From Rhodamnia argentea (taxonomy: Eukaryota; Streptophyta; Magnoliopsida; Myrtales; Myrtaceae): 64,000 nt of DNA. Below the pieces are notes generated by a model. It saw nothing but the letters and a program-made list of their open reading frames with translations. It searched no databases and was not told the origin of the DNA. This document shows, one piece after another, positions 34,690-46,600 of the stretch (its first letter is position 1; each line of letters opens with the position of its first letter). The position numbers and the translations under genes are program-made. The stretch covers positions 25,149,448 to 25,213,447 of the forward strand of contig NC_063154.1 of the NCBI RefSeq assembly GCF_020921035.1, in the 5' to 3' direction.

Positions 34690-36182
34690 CGTTCGCTTGT
34701 GTAGTAGAAATAATTTGTAGAGACCAAAAACTCGATCCGATCCAATTAGGAACACCCCTAGAGAATTTGTTGTAGATCCGTGTCAAAGACGACAAATTTC
34801 TAAATCATTCATTTTCTGCGCAATAGATGGAGCTTAAATTAACATATCACGCAAAATTGACTTTAGTTTGAAGCTCGCGGGGGGAGGGGATTGGGGAAGA
34901 CGCTCGTAGAAGTCCAAACGGGGCGTGTATTAAGGACGAAGAGAGAAAGCCGTCCCTAGGGCTGGAAAAAGTATCTTTTGCGGTAATCTTTCGACACGCA
35001 AGATGCCACAAAAGATACCAAGTAAAGGCTGGAAAAAAGAGAGCAGAAAGCATAGTTTGGAGGATAATTATGAAAAAAAAAATCTTAAATTTATTGTAAT
35101 TATGACAATTTAATCCCAAATTTTTTTAGCCAATTCAGTCATAGACCTTTTACATTTGAGCTACTTTAGTTGGCGCAATTATAAATATATTTAACATTTT
35201 TTTGGCAAGTTTTCCTATAATTCGGCTCCAAAAGATAAGTAGAAAGAGCAGAATGTTGACATGATCGTTGACCCCAGTCCCAGAACTGGGCTCCTCAAAC
35301 ATAAAGAAGCTAAGTACAATTACCCCAACAAGCGTATCGATAGAATGTCTGATAAACTGAGTATAAGTGAAGTTTATGGCACGTATCGACCATCCATTGA
35401 TCCCAAGCAAAAGTTGAAGACAGGAATCATTGACCGAAGGATGATTCTAGCGAAGGATAAGTGGAGATTCTCATGTAAAGCATATACACATTCAACACAG
35501 ACATCAATCGAGATTCTCATGTAAAGTGGAGAAGATCGTTAGTACCAGATAGACATGCGTTATATTTAACCTAAGGGCTCCGTTTGATTCGCAAAATTGA
35601 TCCAGGTTTCCTAATTCCAACTCTTGAGTAAGTTTTAAAGCTTTTTCACGTCCTTCTGTTACCTCCATTAAGAAGTTTATGTTCAATTTCAACCATCGGG
35701 CAAGCATGGCATCCAAAAACGTAGGACATCCTTCTAGTTCAATAAAGTTTTCATGCAATTCCCTTCTTGTTGTCAACCATTTGCCTGTGTGTCATCTAGT
35801 AATTTTAGTTTTACAAGACTCTTGAGATATCAAGGCATATCAAAACCCAATAGCATTTGATTTGATGTCAAATTTAATACTTTAATTGGCTATCGATCAT
35901 TTTTCGCGTAGGTCACCGGCCCTTGGCCGGTGACCGAAAGCTTCATGCTGGCTCAAAAAAAAAAAAAATATATATATATATAAATTAATTAAAAATTTTA
36001 AAAGATATTATTAAGAGTTTGTCACGTTAGCTTCGATCGGCCAAATGAACTGAATTGACATAATTACAATAAATTTACGACTTTTTTGAAGTAATTCTCC
36101 CTCGATTCTCTGCAGTTTCAATGAAATAAGACATTAACCCATAAAGTGCAAAAAGAAAATTATTGGCACCTTTAAACTAAAA

Positions 36183-36217
<35 letters not shown>

Positions 36218-36801
36218 AAAACGAAGAAGAAGAGAAAAGGGGTGGGGAGTCACATGGAAGAGATCTTTAGCAAAATAAAAATAGGAAAAGAGGAAAAGGA
36301 GAGGATTGAAGGGAAGGAGTGAAATGTGTCCTCTTGAAACCTTCCTTTCACATATAGTATAGACTATAGATGTAAGATTCTTGGGCTAATCATTATAAAA
36401 CTCAATTCACATAATATGCATGCCCTAATACAACCTATTAAACGCTCAAAAGTTGCTTAATACATTATGTGTTAAAGATTATAGCATTGTAAACAAACCC
36501 ACAATATAGCTGACCATGATAACGAGAAGAAACTAAATTTAATGCACTATAAATCTTGTGGAGAACCAACTCCAATGTGGAATACTAGAAAAGTTCAATA
36601 TTGCAACCAACAGGTGAAAAACTGATCTTAGAAGAACACAACCAGAAATGTCCTTATTATTGTTCTCATCACCTCATACCACGACCCATAACCATTTAAA
36701 AGCTTGTACACGCAAAGAAATAAAAGGAAAGCCTGATTTGATACATAATCCCGATCACAAACAAACAAGATGAACAAGAAGCAAAGAACTACAGACAAAG
36801 G
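34690..36801. other. intergenic region downstream of the NLR gene
   Basis: No gene is supported with confidence. A minus-strand frame at 35504-35776 (ELHENFIELEGCPTFLDAML) looks protein-like but is not recognised. A (TA)n run lies near 35969-35982 and an (AAT)n run near 36184-36216. The block 36122-36435 is repeated near 51.8 and 52.6-52.8 kb (see separate entry). The segment just above 36430 should contain the 3' untranslated region of the NLR gene. Confidence 0.45.
36122..36435. repeat. dispersed direct repeat, copy 1
   Basis: Shared strings with the second copy include attaacccataaagtgcaaaa (copy 2 at about 51815), agaagagaaaaggggtgggg (copy 2 at about 52610) and acataatatgcatgcccta (copy 2 near 52778). 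The order and orientation are the same. It starts about 370 bp downstream of the NLR stop codon. Confidence 0.65.
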
Positions 36802-39729
36802 CTAAGTGAAGTTGCAGAGAGACCGTAATCTTTTCTCGATGGCATCGTCTTGCCAGACCAGTGTAGACCACCATGATTGCTCCGCGTCGATGGATCTCAG
36901 ACTGATGGCATTTTCCCCGCTAAAGGGAAGTTTCAACAATGATGGACATGAAGCTATATCCAATCTCTCCAGAGAAGGCCAAATCAATGTGTCATCCGGT
37001 GTAATGCTCCTCAATTTCGGAAGATCATGAAGTACTAAGATTTTAAGACTCGGAAGGGTTCTCGAGTCCAAGCGAGGATTCTCGGTTTCAATGACGATCT
37101 CCTCAATTTCGTAGCACTCTTCGACACTTAAATGCTGAAGTTTGGATAGTTGCTCGATCAATCCATTTGAGAATATCTTCTTGAGCTTGGGGCAATTGTA
37201 AAAGCTTAAACTAGTCATTTGACCTAAGCTCCCCACAGGCACAGGACCAGGACCATTCCAAATGCAATGCAGACTTGGGGCACTCTTGATAACCATTCTC
37301 TCTAGCCATTCGAATGCAGGAGGTGGTGCTACATTACCGTCAATAATGCATATGATATCTTCGCATCCCTCCACTGAACAAGCTCTGAGTTTACTCATGT
37401 TCACAGTCCCAAAATCTGATAAGCTTGATATATTCTTGTGATCAATCAATTCAAATACATCGGTCTCGGTGAGTACTTCTGAGATCACAGGATGTACGCC
37501 TTCATCGTTTGCGTACTTCAAGCACTTGCACAACTGATATTCAAAATAATCAAGAATATGATACTTCACCGAAGTGCAAATACCGACTGAAAACTGAAAT
37601 GTGAAGCGCAAGTCTTTCCACAGAGGGCTTGATTTGACAAAGATTTCAAGGCACTCCACCTTAGGAAAGGAAAATGTCAGTGAAGTCAATCGCGTCAAGG
37701 TAGAAACCTCTTCCGTGATGGTCTTCACGACCTGGTCGGACCACAAAGTGGTTGGGTCTACATCAATGATGAGTTCTTCCAATGATGAAATGCTTGAAAT
37801 CACCTTGGACATTGGGATCCCAGTGCCAAAGTTTGACAACGACATACGTAAACATTTCATTTGCATTAAACATCCGACTTGAATAGGTAAAGAAAGGATT
37901 CCGGTGCGTCGAATGTCAAGCACCTCTAGATGCACCAGTGCCTCTAAGCTGGAAGGTAGTTCTGTTAAACGGGTGCAAGAATTCAAGTAGAGTGCCCTAA
38001 GATCAGTCAAGCAAGACAAAGAAGGTGGAAGAGATGCTATTGCAGTACCGTGCAAGTCCAAGACTCGAAGTCTTTGCATAGACAAGAAGAAGCCATCGGG
38101 GATCATCATTAAATTGTAATTCCTCTGCAGGAGTAAAGTAGAAAGATTTGTGCAATTTGATACCACTGGTAGAATGCACAAGTCATTATCCATCAAAGAA
38201 ATTCGATTTGCAGATGTCCATTCTTCTTCCTTTGGGGCCTCTTTTAGCCCCTCACATGTTCTTGCCAACAACTTATAATCTGGGCCTCCTGATGAAATTT
38301 TGAGGGCCATATTACGAAGTACTTTGTTCATTCGGACATGTCTCTTCGTGGCACTTCTTTCTAACAGAGATACATTAATCAAATCATGCAATATGTTGTG
38401 CCCTCTATCGCGTGCATCTCGAAACTCATCAATGCTGAGGAGAAATCCCTCCGCCTTCCAACATTCCATCAAATAGTCCACAAATATGTCGCAGTCTTCG
38501 GGAAACAATGCCCCATAAAGAAAGCAAACCTTTTTATCCTCTCCATCTAAATCATTGTAACAAAATTTCAGAAATTCAAGCACTTCATCCATACCTTGGA
38601 TTTTGATACTGGGCCATCTCTGCAAGCTCCTTAATCCATCTCTCCAGAGGTGAATGTTGTCCTTCTTCCTAAAAACCTTAGCCACTTTATCAATTAACAG
38701 TGGCAAACCAGCACACTCTCTAACCACAAGTTGTGCTATTGGTATAATGCTTGGATTTTTCATAGTTCGGCCTACTTTTTCTTCGAACATTTTATATGCA
38801 TCACCATAGGATAAACGCTTCATATTGACAAGCTCGTCCGCATCCATGTCATAGCACAAATCGCGGAATCTACTAGCAAATACCACCTTGCTGTCCTTGT
38901 TATTGTTGGGAATACCTATCTCATGTAGATCAAAAGGATCCCAAACTTCATCAAGGAGAAGTAAGTACCTCATGCCTCCCAACTCATTTGATATAAGTTG
39001 AGCAGTCTCAATTGCGGTGACTCCGGCCTCCACTTTTAGCTTCAGACGCTGCATGATTGAATCTTGCACCTTCTCAATGCTCCAGGCCTGCGACACCGAT
39101 ACCCAAATGACAATATCAAACATTTTCTTAACCTCTTCAGTATTATTCAGATTCTGCATCACCGTAGTTTTCCCGGTACCAACCATTCCCCAGAGTCCAA
39201 TCCTTTTGACATTTCTCTCCCTTAGATTACCCAAAATCTCTTCGACAGCCCAGTGTAGTGAAGGCTTATTCTCAGTGCTAGGAGCATATATGACTCTCAC
39301 AGGGTCCGGAGGTCTTTCAACTACCACCCCATTATCGAGCTTTCCTTCTTCTAACAAGACTTTTAGTTCCTCACGCTTCTTGGCCATATGCTTGCTGAGA
39401 TTTGCACGCGGCCAAAACCGAGGGAATCTCCAAGCATGTCTGATCTCTTTCTTGTACTTGCTTTCCAATTTGAGCACTTCTTGTTCGGCCACCTTGACCC
39501 TGTAAATCCAGCCTTCACATTCCTTGGTAGCCCTCTTCATCTTGTTTTTGTTTAGTTCTGCCTCTACATCATCCCTTCTTGCATAAAGCATTCTTGCTTG
39601 TTCTGTCATTTTCTCAAAATTGACATTGAAATCATCAGCATAGTCAATTTTTTGAGTGACGTAGCCAAAAATGCTACGTCCATCCTTGTAGGCTTCGACA
39701 GCTATCGCAGAAGCTGCTGCTTCAACCAT
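36802..39729 (-). CDS. CC-NB-LRR disease resistance protein (RPS2/At4g27190-like)
   Basis: A single-exon gene of 975 residues. The family are intracellular immune receptors that recognise pathogen effectors and trigger cell death. Order: a coiled-coil N-terminus of the type without EDVID (about 1-160), NB-ARC with P-loop GMVGTGKTT (181-189), RNBS-A FDIVIWVSVSQAW, kinase-2 LLLLDEVWD (256-264), RNBS-B KVVFASRF, GLPL as CAGLPLL (339-345) and RNBS-D CFLYGALFPEDC, then LRRs from about residue 515 to the end. The MHD motif is replaced by MNK (467-469, in HVRMNKVLRNMAL), so both the His and the Asp are lost. In kinase-2 the second Asp is Glu. The frame is otherwise intact. The ATG at 39729 (MVEAAASAIAVEAYK) was chosen because upstream codons lack ATG. 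It lies head to head with the LRR-kinase gene at 43620. Confidence 0.93.
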   Translation of the reverse strand: MVEAAASAIAVEAYKDGRSIFGYVTQKIDYADDFNVNFEKMTEQARMLYARRDDVEAELNKNKMKRATKECEGWIYRVKVAEQEVLKLESKYKKEIRHAWRFPRFWPRANLSKHMAKKREELKVLLEEGKLDNGVVVERPPDPVRVIYAPSTENKPSLHWAVEEILGNLRERNVKRIGLWGMVGTGKTTVMQNLNNTEEVKKMFDIVIWVSVSQAWSIEKVQDSIMQRLKLKVEAGVTAIETAQLISNELGGMRYLLLLDEVWDPFDLHEIGIPNNNKDSKVVFASRFRDLCYDMDADELVNMKRLSYGDAYKMFEEKVGRTMKNPSIIPIAQLVVRECAGLPLLIDKVAKVFRKKDNIHLWRDGLRSLQRWPSIKIQGMDEVLEFLKFCYNDLDGEDKKVCFLYGALFPEDCDIFVDYLMECWKAEGFLLSIDEFRDARDRGHNILHDLINVSLLERSATKRHVRMNKVLRNMALKISSGGPDYKLLARTCEGLKEAPKEEEWTSANRISLMDNDLCILPVVSNCTNLSTLLLQRNYNLMMIPDGFFLSMQRLRVLDLHGTAIASLPPSLSCLTDLRALYLNSCTRLTELPSSLEALVHLEVLDIRRTGILSLPIQVGCLMQMKCLRMSLSNFGTGIPMSKVISSISSLEELIIDVDPTTLWSDQVVKTITEEVSTLTRLTSLTFSFPKVECLEIFVKSSPLWKDLRFTFQFSVGICTSVKYHILDYFEYQLCKCLKYANDEGVHPVISEVLTETDVFELIDHKNISSLSDFGTVNMSKLRACSVEGCEDIICIIDGNVAPPPAFEWLERMVIKSAPSLHCIWNGPGPVPVGSLGQMTSLSFYNCPKLKKIFSNGLIEQLSKLQHLSVEECYEIEEIVIETENPRLDSRTLPSLKILVLHDLPKLRSITPDDTLIWPSLERLDIASCPSLLKLPFSGENAISLRSIDAEQSWWSTLVWQDDAIEKRLRSLCNFT

Positions 39730-40779
39730 GACTATCACAAGAACAAAATCAATTTGAAAAAGCACTCCAACAAAATGTAGATTACTTGAGTAGAAAAGAG
39801 CAAGATATTCAGTTTAGTAATGACATGTATATGTAGACAAAAGGAAAGAGAAAATTCGACTTTACATTTGTCGAGCAAACATACAGTAAAACATCCTTAA
39901 ATTAAAAGGAATGAGATTAACTTTTGCAATGATTCAGAGACTTCCAACAGGGATGTCTCAACAACAAAGAACTTCTGCATTTGGTTCAATTAGTGTCTTA
40001 TTGAATATGACCCACATGTTCAAACCTATGTTCTTGGGAAAGATCAGGACCTAAACTAGAACATGATTATATTCTACTGTGAGTCCAAGTAATAAGATAA
40101 GTCTCAGCAGCCACAGCTTGCAGTTCTTGGTTCAGCTCAAGTACACACTGAATCTGAATACCACCTTTCCACAAGAATGGGCACTTAAAAAGCTAGACCA
40201 AATGAAAAGAAGAGCTTTATCTTACAATCGGGTGCTTAACGGAAGTTGCTGTCTTAGCCACACACAGGAAGAAATGTTAGGTTCTACATGGACATCCACT
40301 GAGTTCAATTCAAGAGACCCACTGATTCAAAAGACGGCAGCAGTGCAATCTGCAAAAGTTGCATTTTTTCTGATGGCGCCATCGTTTTATCACACAGTAG
40401 AGGATCAATCTTGCAGTAGAGACTCGATCTTTTCAAGAACAAGCACAGGCAACAGAAAGCAAAGAAAGGAAAGAAGGCAAAAAGGAAAAATAAAAAATAA
40501 AAAGTACAGTCCCATAAGCAACATATATCAGAGTTAGAGAGAGTGAAGAAACATCTGGCGTACCTGATTCTGCACAGATCGAGATTGGCAAGGTGAGAAT
40601 CACATTTTAGAAAAGTCCCAGATGGATGAAGCTGCTCAAGGGAGACGGAGAGGGTCCATCAGTGTTGATCCATTGACGTTGACTTGTCAGAAAGACCAAA
40701 TTGCACCTACACAATTGCATAAATTCCCTCATGCACCACGGGTCTGCCTTTAATTAGGTGTTTGAATGCTGTCCACTGA
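39730..40779 (-). other. 5' leader and promoter of the NLR gene
   Basis: No other gene is supported. On the minus strand a donor-like AATCAG|gtacgcc at about 40563 suggests a leader exon near 40565-40640 spliced to an acceptor shortly before the NLR start; this is an inference without transcript data. The frame at 40079-40537 shows no domain. Confidence 0.35.
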
Positions 40780-41688
40780 GGATGCGCATGGTAACACTTA
40801 CGCTTCAAAAATCAACTTCTAATTAAAAGTTGATTTTTCTACTTCTTCTCATAAGTAAAAGTTGATATTTCTACTTCTACTCATGAAGATATTTCTGATC
40901 GGAGAAATTCGTTTGGTAATGGTTAAAAATTTCTACTTTTGAAATATTATTAATACAAAATATTCTATGAAAAATTATTATCGGCGGCCGAAAAATTTTC
41001 ACTTCATTTTCGAACTTTTTAAATTTCTTTAAAAATAATTTATATTATTAAAATGTTATTTAACTTTTTAAAAATAAAAATTTATTATTTATTTTTTACT
41101 CCAGCGAGCAGAGACGGCGACTCGGAGGGTGCGGTTGGCACGCCGATCAATGGTTGGTGGCAAGGGGCGGCGATCGGCGTCGGTCGCAGCTGGCAAAGAT
41201 CGACAGTTGGTGGGCCGGTGAAGGTTGGCAATGGGTGGTTGTCGGTGGTCGGTAGTCGTGGGCGGCGATGGGTGGCGACCGGCGGAAGTCGGCGGTGGTT
41301 GGCTAACGGGGATGGTCGGCCGGTGGTGGCCGGCGGAGGCCCGCCTTGGGCGAGGGCAGGCGATGGTTAGCGGTTGGCGGTGGTTGTGGGCGATTGCCGA
41401 TAACGGTCCGCGGCGGTAGAGGTTGGTAGACGTGGGTATGATCAAAAAGAGGGTGAACACTTAATAAAAAGTGGGTGAGGCGAGAGTTACTTCTTGAGTT
41501 GGAGAAGTTATTTTTTTTAACTTCTTAAATTGGAGAAAAAATAACTTCAGAATTGGAAATTTCTTTCGGGAGTAAAAATTTTTACCAAATGAATTTCTAC
41601 TTCAAAAGTTACATTATCAAATTGATTTCTACTCCCGAAGTACTTCTGGAGCGGAAATCCATTTCTAGAAATGTTATCGTGCGCATCC
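40780..41688. mobile_element. MITE-like foldback element with GC-rich core (909 bp)
   Basis: The ends GGATGCGCATGGTAACACTT and, in reverse, GGATGCGCACGATAACATTT are inverted. The flanking trinucleotides (tga and tta) do not match exactly, so the superfamily is uncertain; the layout resembles the Tourist-like element at 16828. AT-rich arms with many attt-ctact motifs enclose a GC-rich core at 41100-41420 (ggcggcgatcggcg) that yields spurious Gly/Arg-rich frames on both strands. It occupies the space between the two divergent resistance-type genes. Confidence 0.6.
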
Positions 41689-43619
41689 TTACTTTCTTTG
41701 TGTCTTCTTCTTTAGTCGAGAGAGACCAAGTCCTTTTGATTTTTTTTTTACTCTGTCGTATCATATTATATGATAGAATCTATCTTGTATGCGCTATGTA
41801 TCGTGTGCAGATTACGACATCCCGCTCCCTCACTCACGCATCCCCACCTCCAACCCTAAGAAAGTGGAGACTTGCCCCTTCTCAAGCGGGAAGTTTGCCA
41901 CTGTAGCAACTCTCGTAATTTCGAGAGAAATAAATTCAATAACCAATTTTGATGACTAAAAACAAGTAGGACGAAATGACTATACCTTTTTCATTTTTTG
42001 GCTAAACAAACAAGCCATTTTATAAAGCTTCGTTTATTTTGAGAAAATAAATAATTTGCAAAAAAAAATCTCTTTTTTATTACTTGAAATAATTAGCCAA
42101 TTTTTTTTTATTATCGTCAAATATTTATATCTTATTATTCTCATGAACAATGAAAATACTTTTTATTCATTTATTTTTATAAGAGATAGAAGTAATCACT
42201 TTTATAAACATAGTTTTCATATTTTTTACTTTTCGCGAAATAGATACACATTAAATTTCTAACTTTAAGTGGATCAATTTTGTTGGAATTGTCGACCGTT
42301 ATCGGGATGGTGCATGCAATTTCTGCTCTCCCACCGAAAAATTCTTGGATATAACTTATACATGTATGCGACGTTCATAGGTATCATTAGATGAGATGGG
42401 CCCCATTTGGGACTAATGTGATCTAACGGTGCATGTTTAATAGTGAGGTGGTCACTGCTCTCAATTTTTTTTTTTAAGAACTCGTACTTCACTGATTCAT
42501 TATTGCGACTCGCTATTCGTAAGAGGTTATAGGTTCTGTCCTTGTGGGAACCAAAAGAGATCCAGAAATTTTGAAGATTTGATGTAAGAGAGAACTCGAC
42601 TAAGCAAATATGAGAGTAACGTTCAAAATACTTTTGCAAAAGCTTTAAACAAAGAAAATACAAGCTTAAGACTTATAAGTGTCAAAACTTGTGTACGACA
42701 CTCACTTTAATGTCAAAACTTTTAAAACGATCACTTAAGTGCCAATTTAAAAAAAAAATAATCATTTAAGTGCTAATTTTTTTAAAAATGATCACTTCAC
42801 TGTGGGCTCACCTTGCATTGCCTTGCCTCGCTTGAGGAGCTTGAGGAGGAGGCTCGCAGACATGTCGCAGAGCTCGATGTGAGGGCAGTTGTGGAGGAGG
42901 TGGGTGAGCTTGAGAGAGTTGGGATTGGTTTGTTTGGTGAGGTTGAAGAGGGACTCGGTCGCAGATCGAAGGTGGGACCATCGTGAATTGCTATGTTTGT
43001 TGAAATGAAAAGAAAAGCAGGGGTTGGGGCCTAAAAAGAAAAACGTAGAGTGGGCAATTAGGATTTTGAAATAAGAGGTTTCTAATTTTTTTTTTTTTGC
43101 GAATAAAAAAAGGAAAAGCAAGGGGTGGGAGGCGAGGATCATCGAGCTGCGCCAAAGGAGTGGGTGGATTAGGTTTTGAAGTGGGAGGGGTCTCTTTTAG
43201 TGATTTTTTTTTCATTTTTATTTTATTCTTTTTTGAGGGAATAAAAAAGAACATATATAAAAGTGATAATTTTATTCTTTTATTCTAGGCTTTTTTTGTT
43301 ATTTATTTATAGAATCATAAAAATGATAATTTATATAATGTGTCTCAATGTATCAATTTTTTTTATTATTTAATAAATCACATGTTGTATGTCACGTCGT
43401 GTAATATATCGTGTTTTATGTCGTATCGTATGTCATGTCAGTGCACTTAAATTACTCCACCAACAAGAAGAATTTCAACTAGGCCGAACCGGTCTTATCC
43501 GGACGCACTTGACCGGTTCGTTCGGATTCTACACCTAAGACGTTTATATCGGGAAACGGTTCGCGGACAGGGGACACTGCGTGCTTCATTTGCTTCTTCC
43601 TTCTTTTTGGAGTGCGATC
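41689..43619. other. intergenic region upstream of the LRR-kinase fusion gene
   Basis: Mostly AT-rich. On the minus strand, about 42998 to 42815, there is a GC-richer open frame (SLFNLTKQTNPNSLKLTHLL, HIELCDMSASLLLKLLKRG) ending at a donor-like CAAG|gtgagc. It looks like a captured or decayed coding exon, which I do not recognise. The promoter of the plus-strand gene should lie in the last few hundred bases. Confidence 0.4.
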
Positions 43620-46600
43620 ATGGGGAACATCAGAAGCAAGCCAGAGTCGATTGGGCAGTGGAGAAGCCATAGAAGTAGGGCGAGAGCAAGTTTTCCAACG
43701 CAGGCCTGCGATTCAGATCCTGCTTCGGTTTCAGGTTTGTCCGTTCAAGCATCCGATTCCGACATCTCTCGTAGTTACTTCATTTCCTCGAATTTTTCAT
43801 CCATGTTTGGTTTTTGGCTGGATTCTTCATGTGTTGTTTGGCTCAGGTACACCGCAACAGGTAGAGGAACTTGAGATATGTTGTGACGACGTCGAACCCA
43901 GTCGACCTGAATATAGCAGAACGGTCCTTATGTGCGGGGGTTTAGGACTGACGGCGCCTCCAGAAGTCAAGCAATGGCAGAGTTTCACAGAGATTTACTT
44001 GATGGAAAATCAGTTTACTGAGTTACCCGAGGATCCTCGGAGTCGTGTACTCTTGGCGTTGTTTCTGAATAGAAATTACAAACTTAGAATGATTACTCCC
44101 TCTTTCTTTGATTACATGCCTGCTCTGGAAATCCTGAATCTATCCCGAACTCGGATCAAGTCCTTGCCAGAGTCTCTGTTCAGGTTAAGCCGCCTAAAAA
44201 GACTATTCTTAAATCACTGTGAGCTATTGACGGTGTTACCTCCAAAAATTGGAGAACTTCAGCAGCTTGAGGTACTTGATCTTGAAGGGACTGAGATCAT
44301 GGATCTCCCAAAGGAGGTTGCCAAGCTCACAAAGCTCACTTGCTTAGAAGTATCTTTTTGTCGATGCATAAATCGGGGCACAAAATCTGCGAAAACTGCT
44401 GCATTGATTCCTCAAGGCACTATTTCTGCGCTCTCTAAATTAGAAGAGCTAAGTATTAATGTAAATCCGGAGGATGAGAGATGGGAAAATGTTGTGGAAG
44501 CTATTGTTGACGATGTTTGTGGCTTGACAAGGCTGGATACACTTAAACTGTACTTTCCACAGGTGGACCATCTCAGGAAATTTGAATGGTTTTGTATACC
44601 TAGATGGTTATCGCATTTCAAATTTATTGTTGGCAATCATGATGAACGCATCATGTCTCGTCTCCCAGTGGATCTTGAGCTTGAGTTTGAATACTGGGAT
44701 AGATCCCTCAGATATGTAAATGGTGTGGGTGTACCCATCAATATCCAAAATATGCTCTCGCATACTACTGCATTTTTTTTAGACCGCCATACGGATGTGA
44801 CTAAGCTATCTGATTTTGGGATTGAGAACATGGAGCAACTGAAATGCTGCATAATTGGGGAGTGTAATGAGACTCAGGTAATTATTGATGGAACTGAAAT
44901 GTACGATGAAGCTGATAGAAGTGAAATTGCATTGGAAACATGGGAGGATGATAGGAGGTTTCTTGGATCACTTGAGTATCTCTATGTATATCGTTTGAAG
45001 AGCTTGAGGAGCATTTATGAGGGGCCACTGCATCGAGGATGCTTGTCTCATCTTAAATGCTTGGTCTTACTGACATGTCCTCAGTTGACCACTATATTCA
45101 CACCTGAACTACTGAAAAACCTTGATAGCTTAGAAGAGCTCAAAGTTGAAGACTGCCCCCTTGTCAAAAGTTTAGTGAGGTGTGAAGATCCTTTAATTTG
45201 CAAGGGTACTTTCCTTCCCAGGTTGAAAAAGATATTCCTATTCTCTTTGCCTGAACTCATTGGCCTTTCCTATGGCCTTTGCATTGCACCAAACTTGGAA
45301 CAAATGAGCATTTTTGATTGTCCGAATCTCAGGCATCCATCAACTGATGAATTCTCTTGCAATCATCTGACAGTGACTGAAGGTAAGGGCAATAATCAGC
45401 AGAGAGTATTGTTTTGTTGAAATTATGCAGGTCTTTTTCTTTCACTTTCGTTTTATACAGTTGATTGAACAAGTTAAAGCTGCAAGCCCAGCTTTAATTA
45501 AGAGAATTGGAAAGTCAACACTTATCTGAATGAACTCTTATCTTTTTCAAAGTGGATACCTGATCTATTAACCTTAAAGCAATGGTTTATATAAGCTCTG
45601 TAAACAAGTGATGTTCAATACTTTAATATTCCCTCTCATGTTCAAACCCAAATAAAACCTTTGATGAACGCACTTTAGGAATAATATAGAGAAAATATCT
45701 TACTCGAAATGAAATATTAAATGGGGCATGAAAAATCAAAAGTTGACTCTAGTACCAAATAAAAGTCCTATCTGAAAGTTTAACTTATTTAGTGGATGCT
45801 GACCATAAGACCATTAAAACCCGAAAAGAAGCAAAGTGGGGTATTTTGCCATTATGTGTAGCTTCTTATTGTGAATTTATAGTCTAATTCTGGTTTTGCG
45901 CTTTGGTGACTCATGCATTTGCCCCACTAACACTTGTCAAGTCGGAGAATTTTTTCTCTCTAAATGTGCCATTATGCCCAGTCTATGAAACTCTTTTGTT
46001 CGACATGCGATTGTCATTTCCCACTTAAATGACTCATGCTGTAGCCCAATTGGAACTTGCCTAGTTACTCTCTGAGGCTCTCTTTAATTTCCAGCATCCT
46101 TAGGAGTGTGCTTTGTTTTCAGAATTTTAATTGTTAGTGTTGGTTTGGCAAGAGAAGAACAATTATTGTGCATTATACATGATCTAGTAATGGGTGATGA
46201 CAGCGAAGTTCTCATACGAAGAGATAAGTTTGTGACAGATCTAGAGTAGGTTGAGGGTGTGATATGCTAACAAGTGAGTGTTCAGTGCCTCAGAGATTGA
46301 GAAAGTCGTACATCAGGTAGACAGGACATTGGCATGCTGAGTTGCTTGAAGAAAGCTTTTGTGTTTCAATAGGTATTGAGTGGTGTTATGTCATGAACTG
46401 GAGCTGAAAGTGGTGAAGCTCGTTGAGGAGTTGATTGATTCATAGGATTGTTTTTGTTTATATCAAGAGATCAGGTAGATTTATTGCTGCTTATCTTTTT
46501 CCATCACTCTGATTATGTTGTCATAGTTATCTGTTGTAGACCACAGATATCCACCTGGGTGACTACATGCTCCTCTGTTCGGGATTGGATGTTTCCTAGT

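Noticed and set aside
36802..39765. upstream extension of the NLR frame beyond the chosen start
   Set aside because: The extra twelve codons begin with GTG, not ATG; the ATG at 39729 gives the expected MVEAA-type NLR N-terminus.
41053..41460. overlapping Gly/Trp/Arg-rich and Pro/His-rich frames on both strands
   Set aside because: Compositional effect of the GC-rich core of the foldback element; all frames remain open together.
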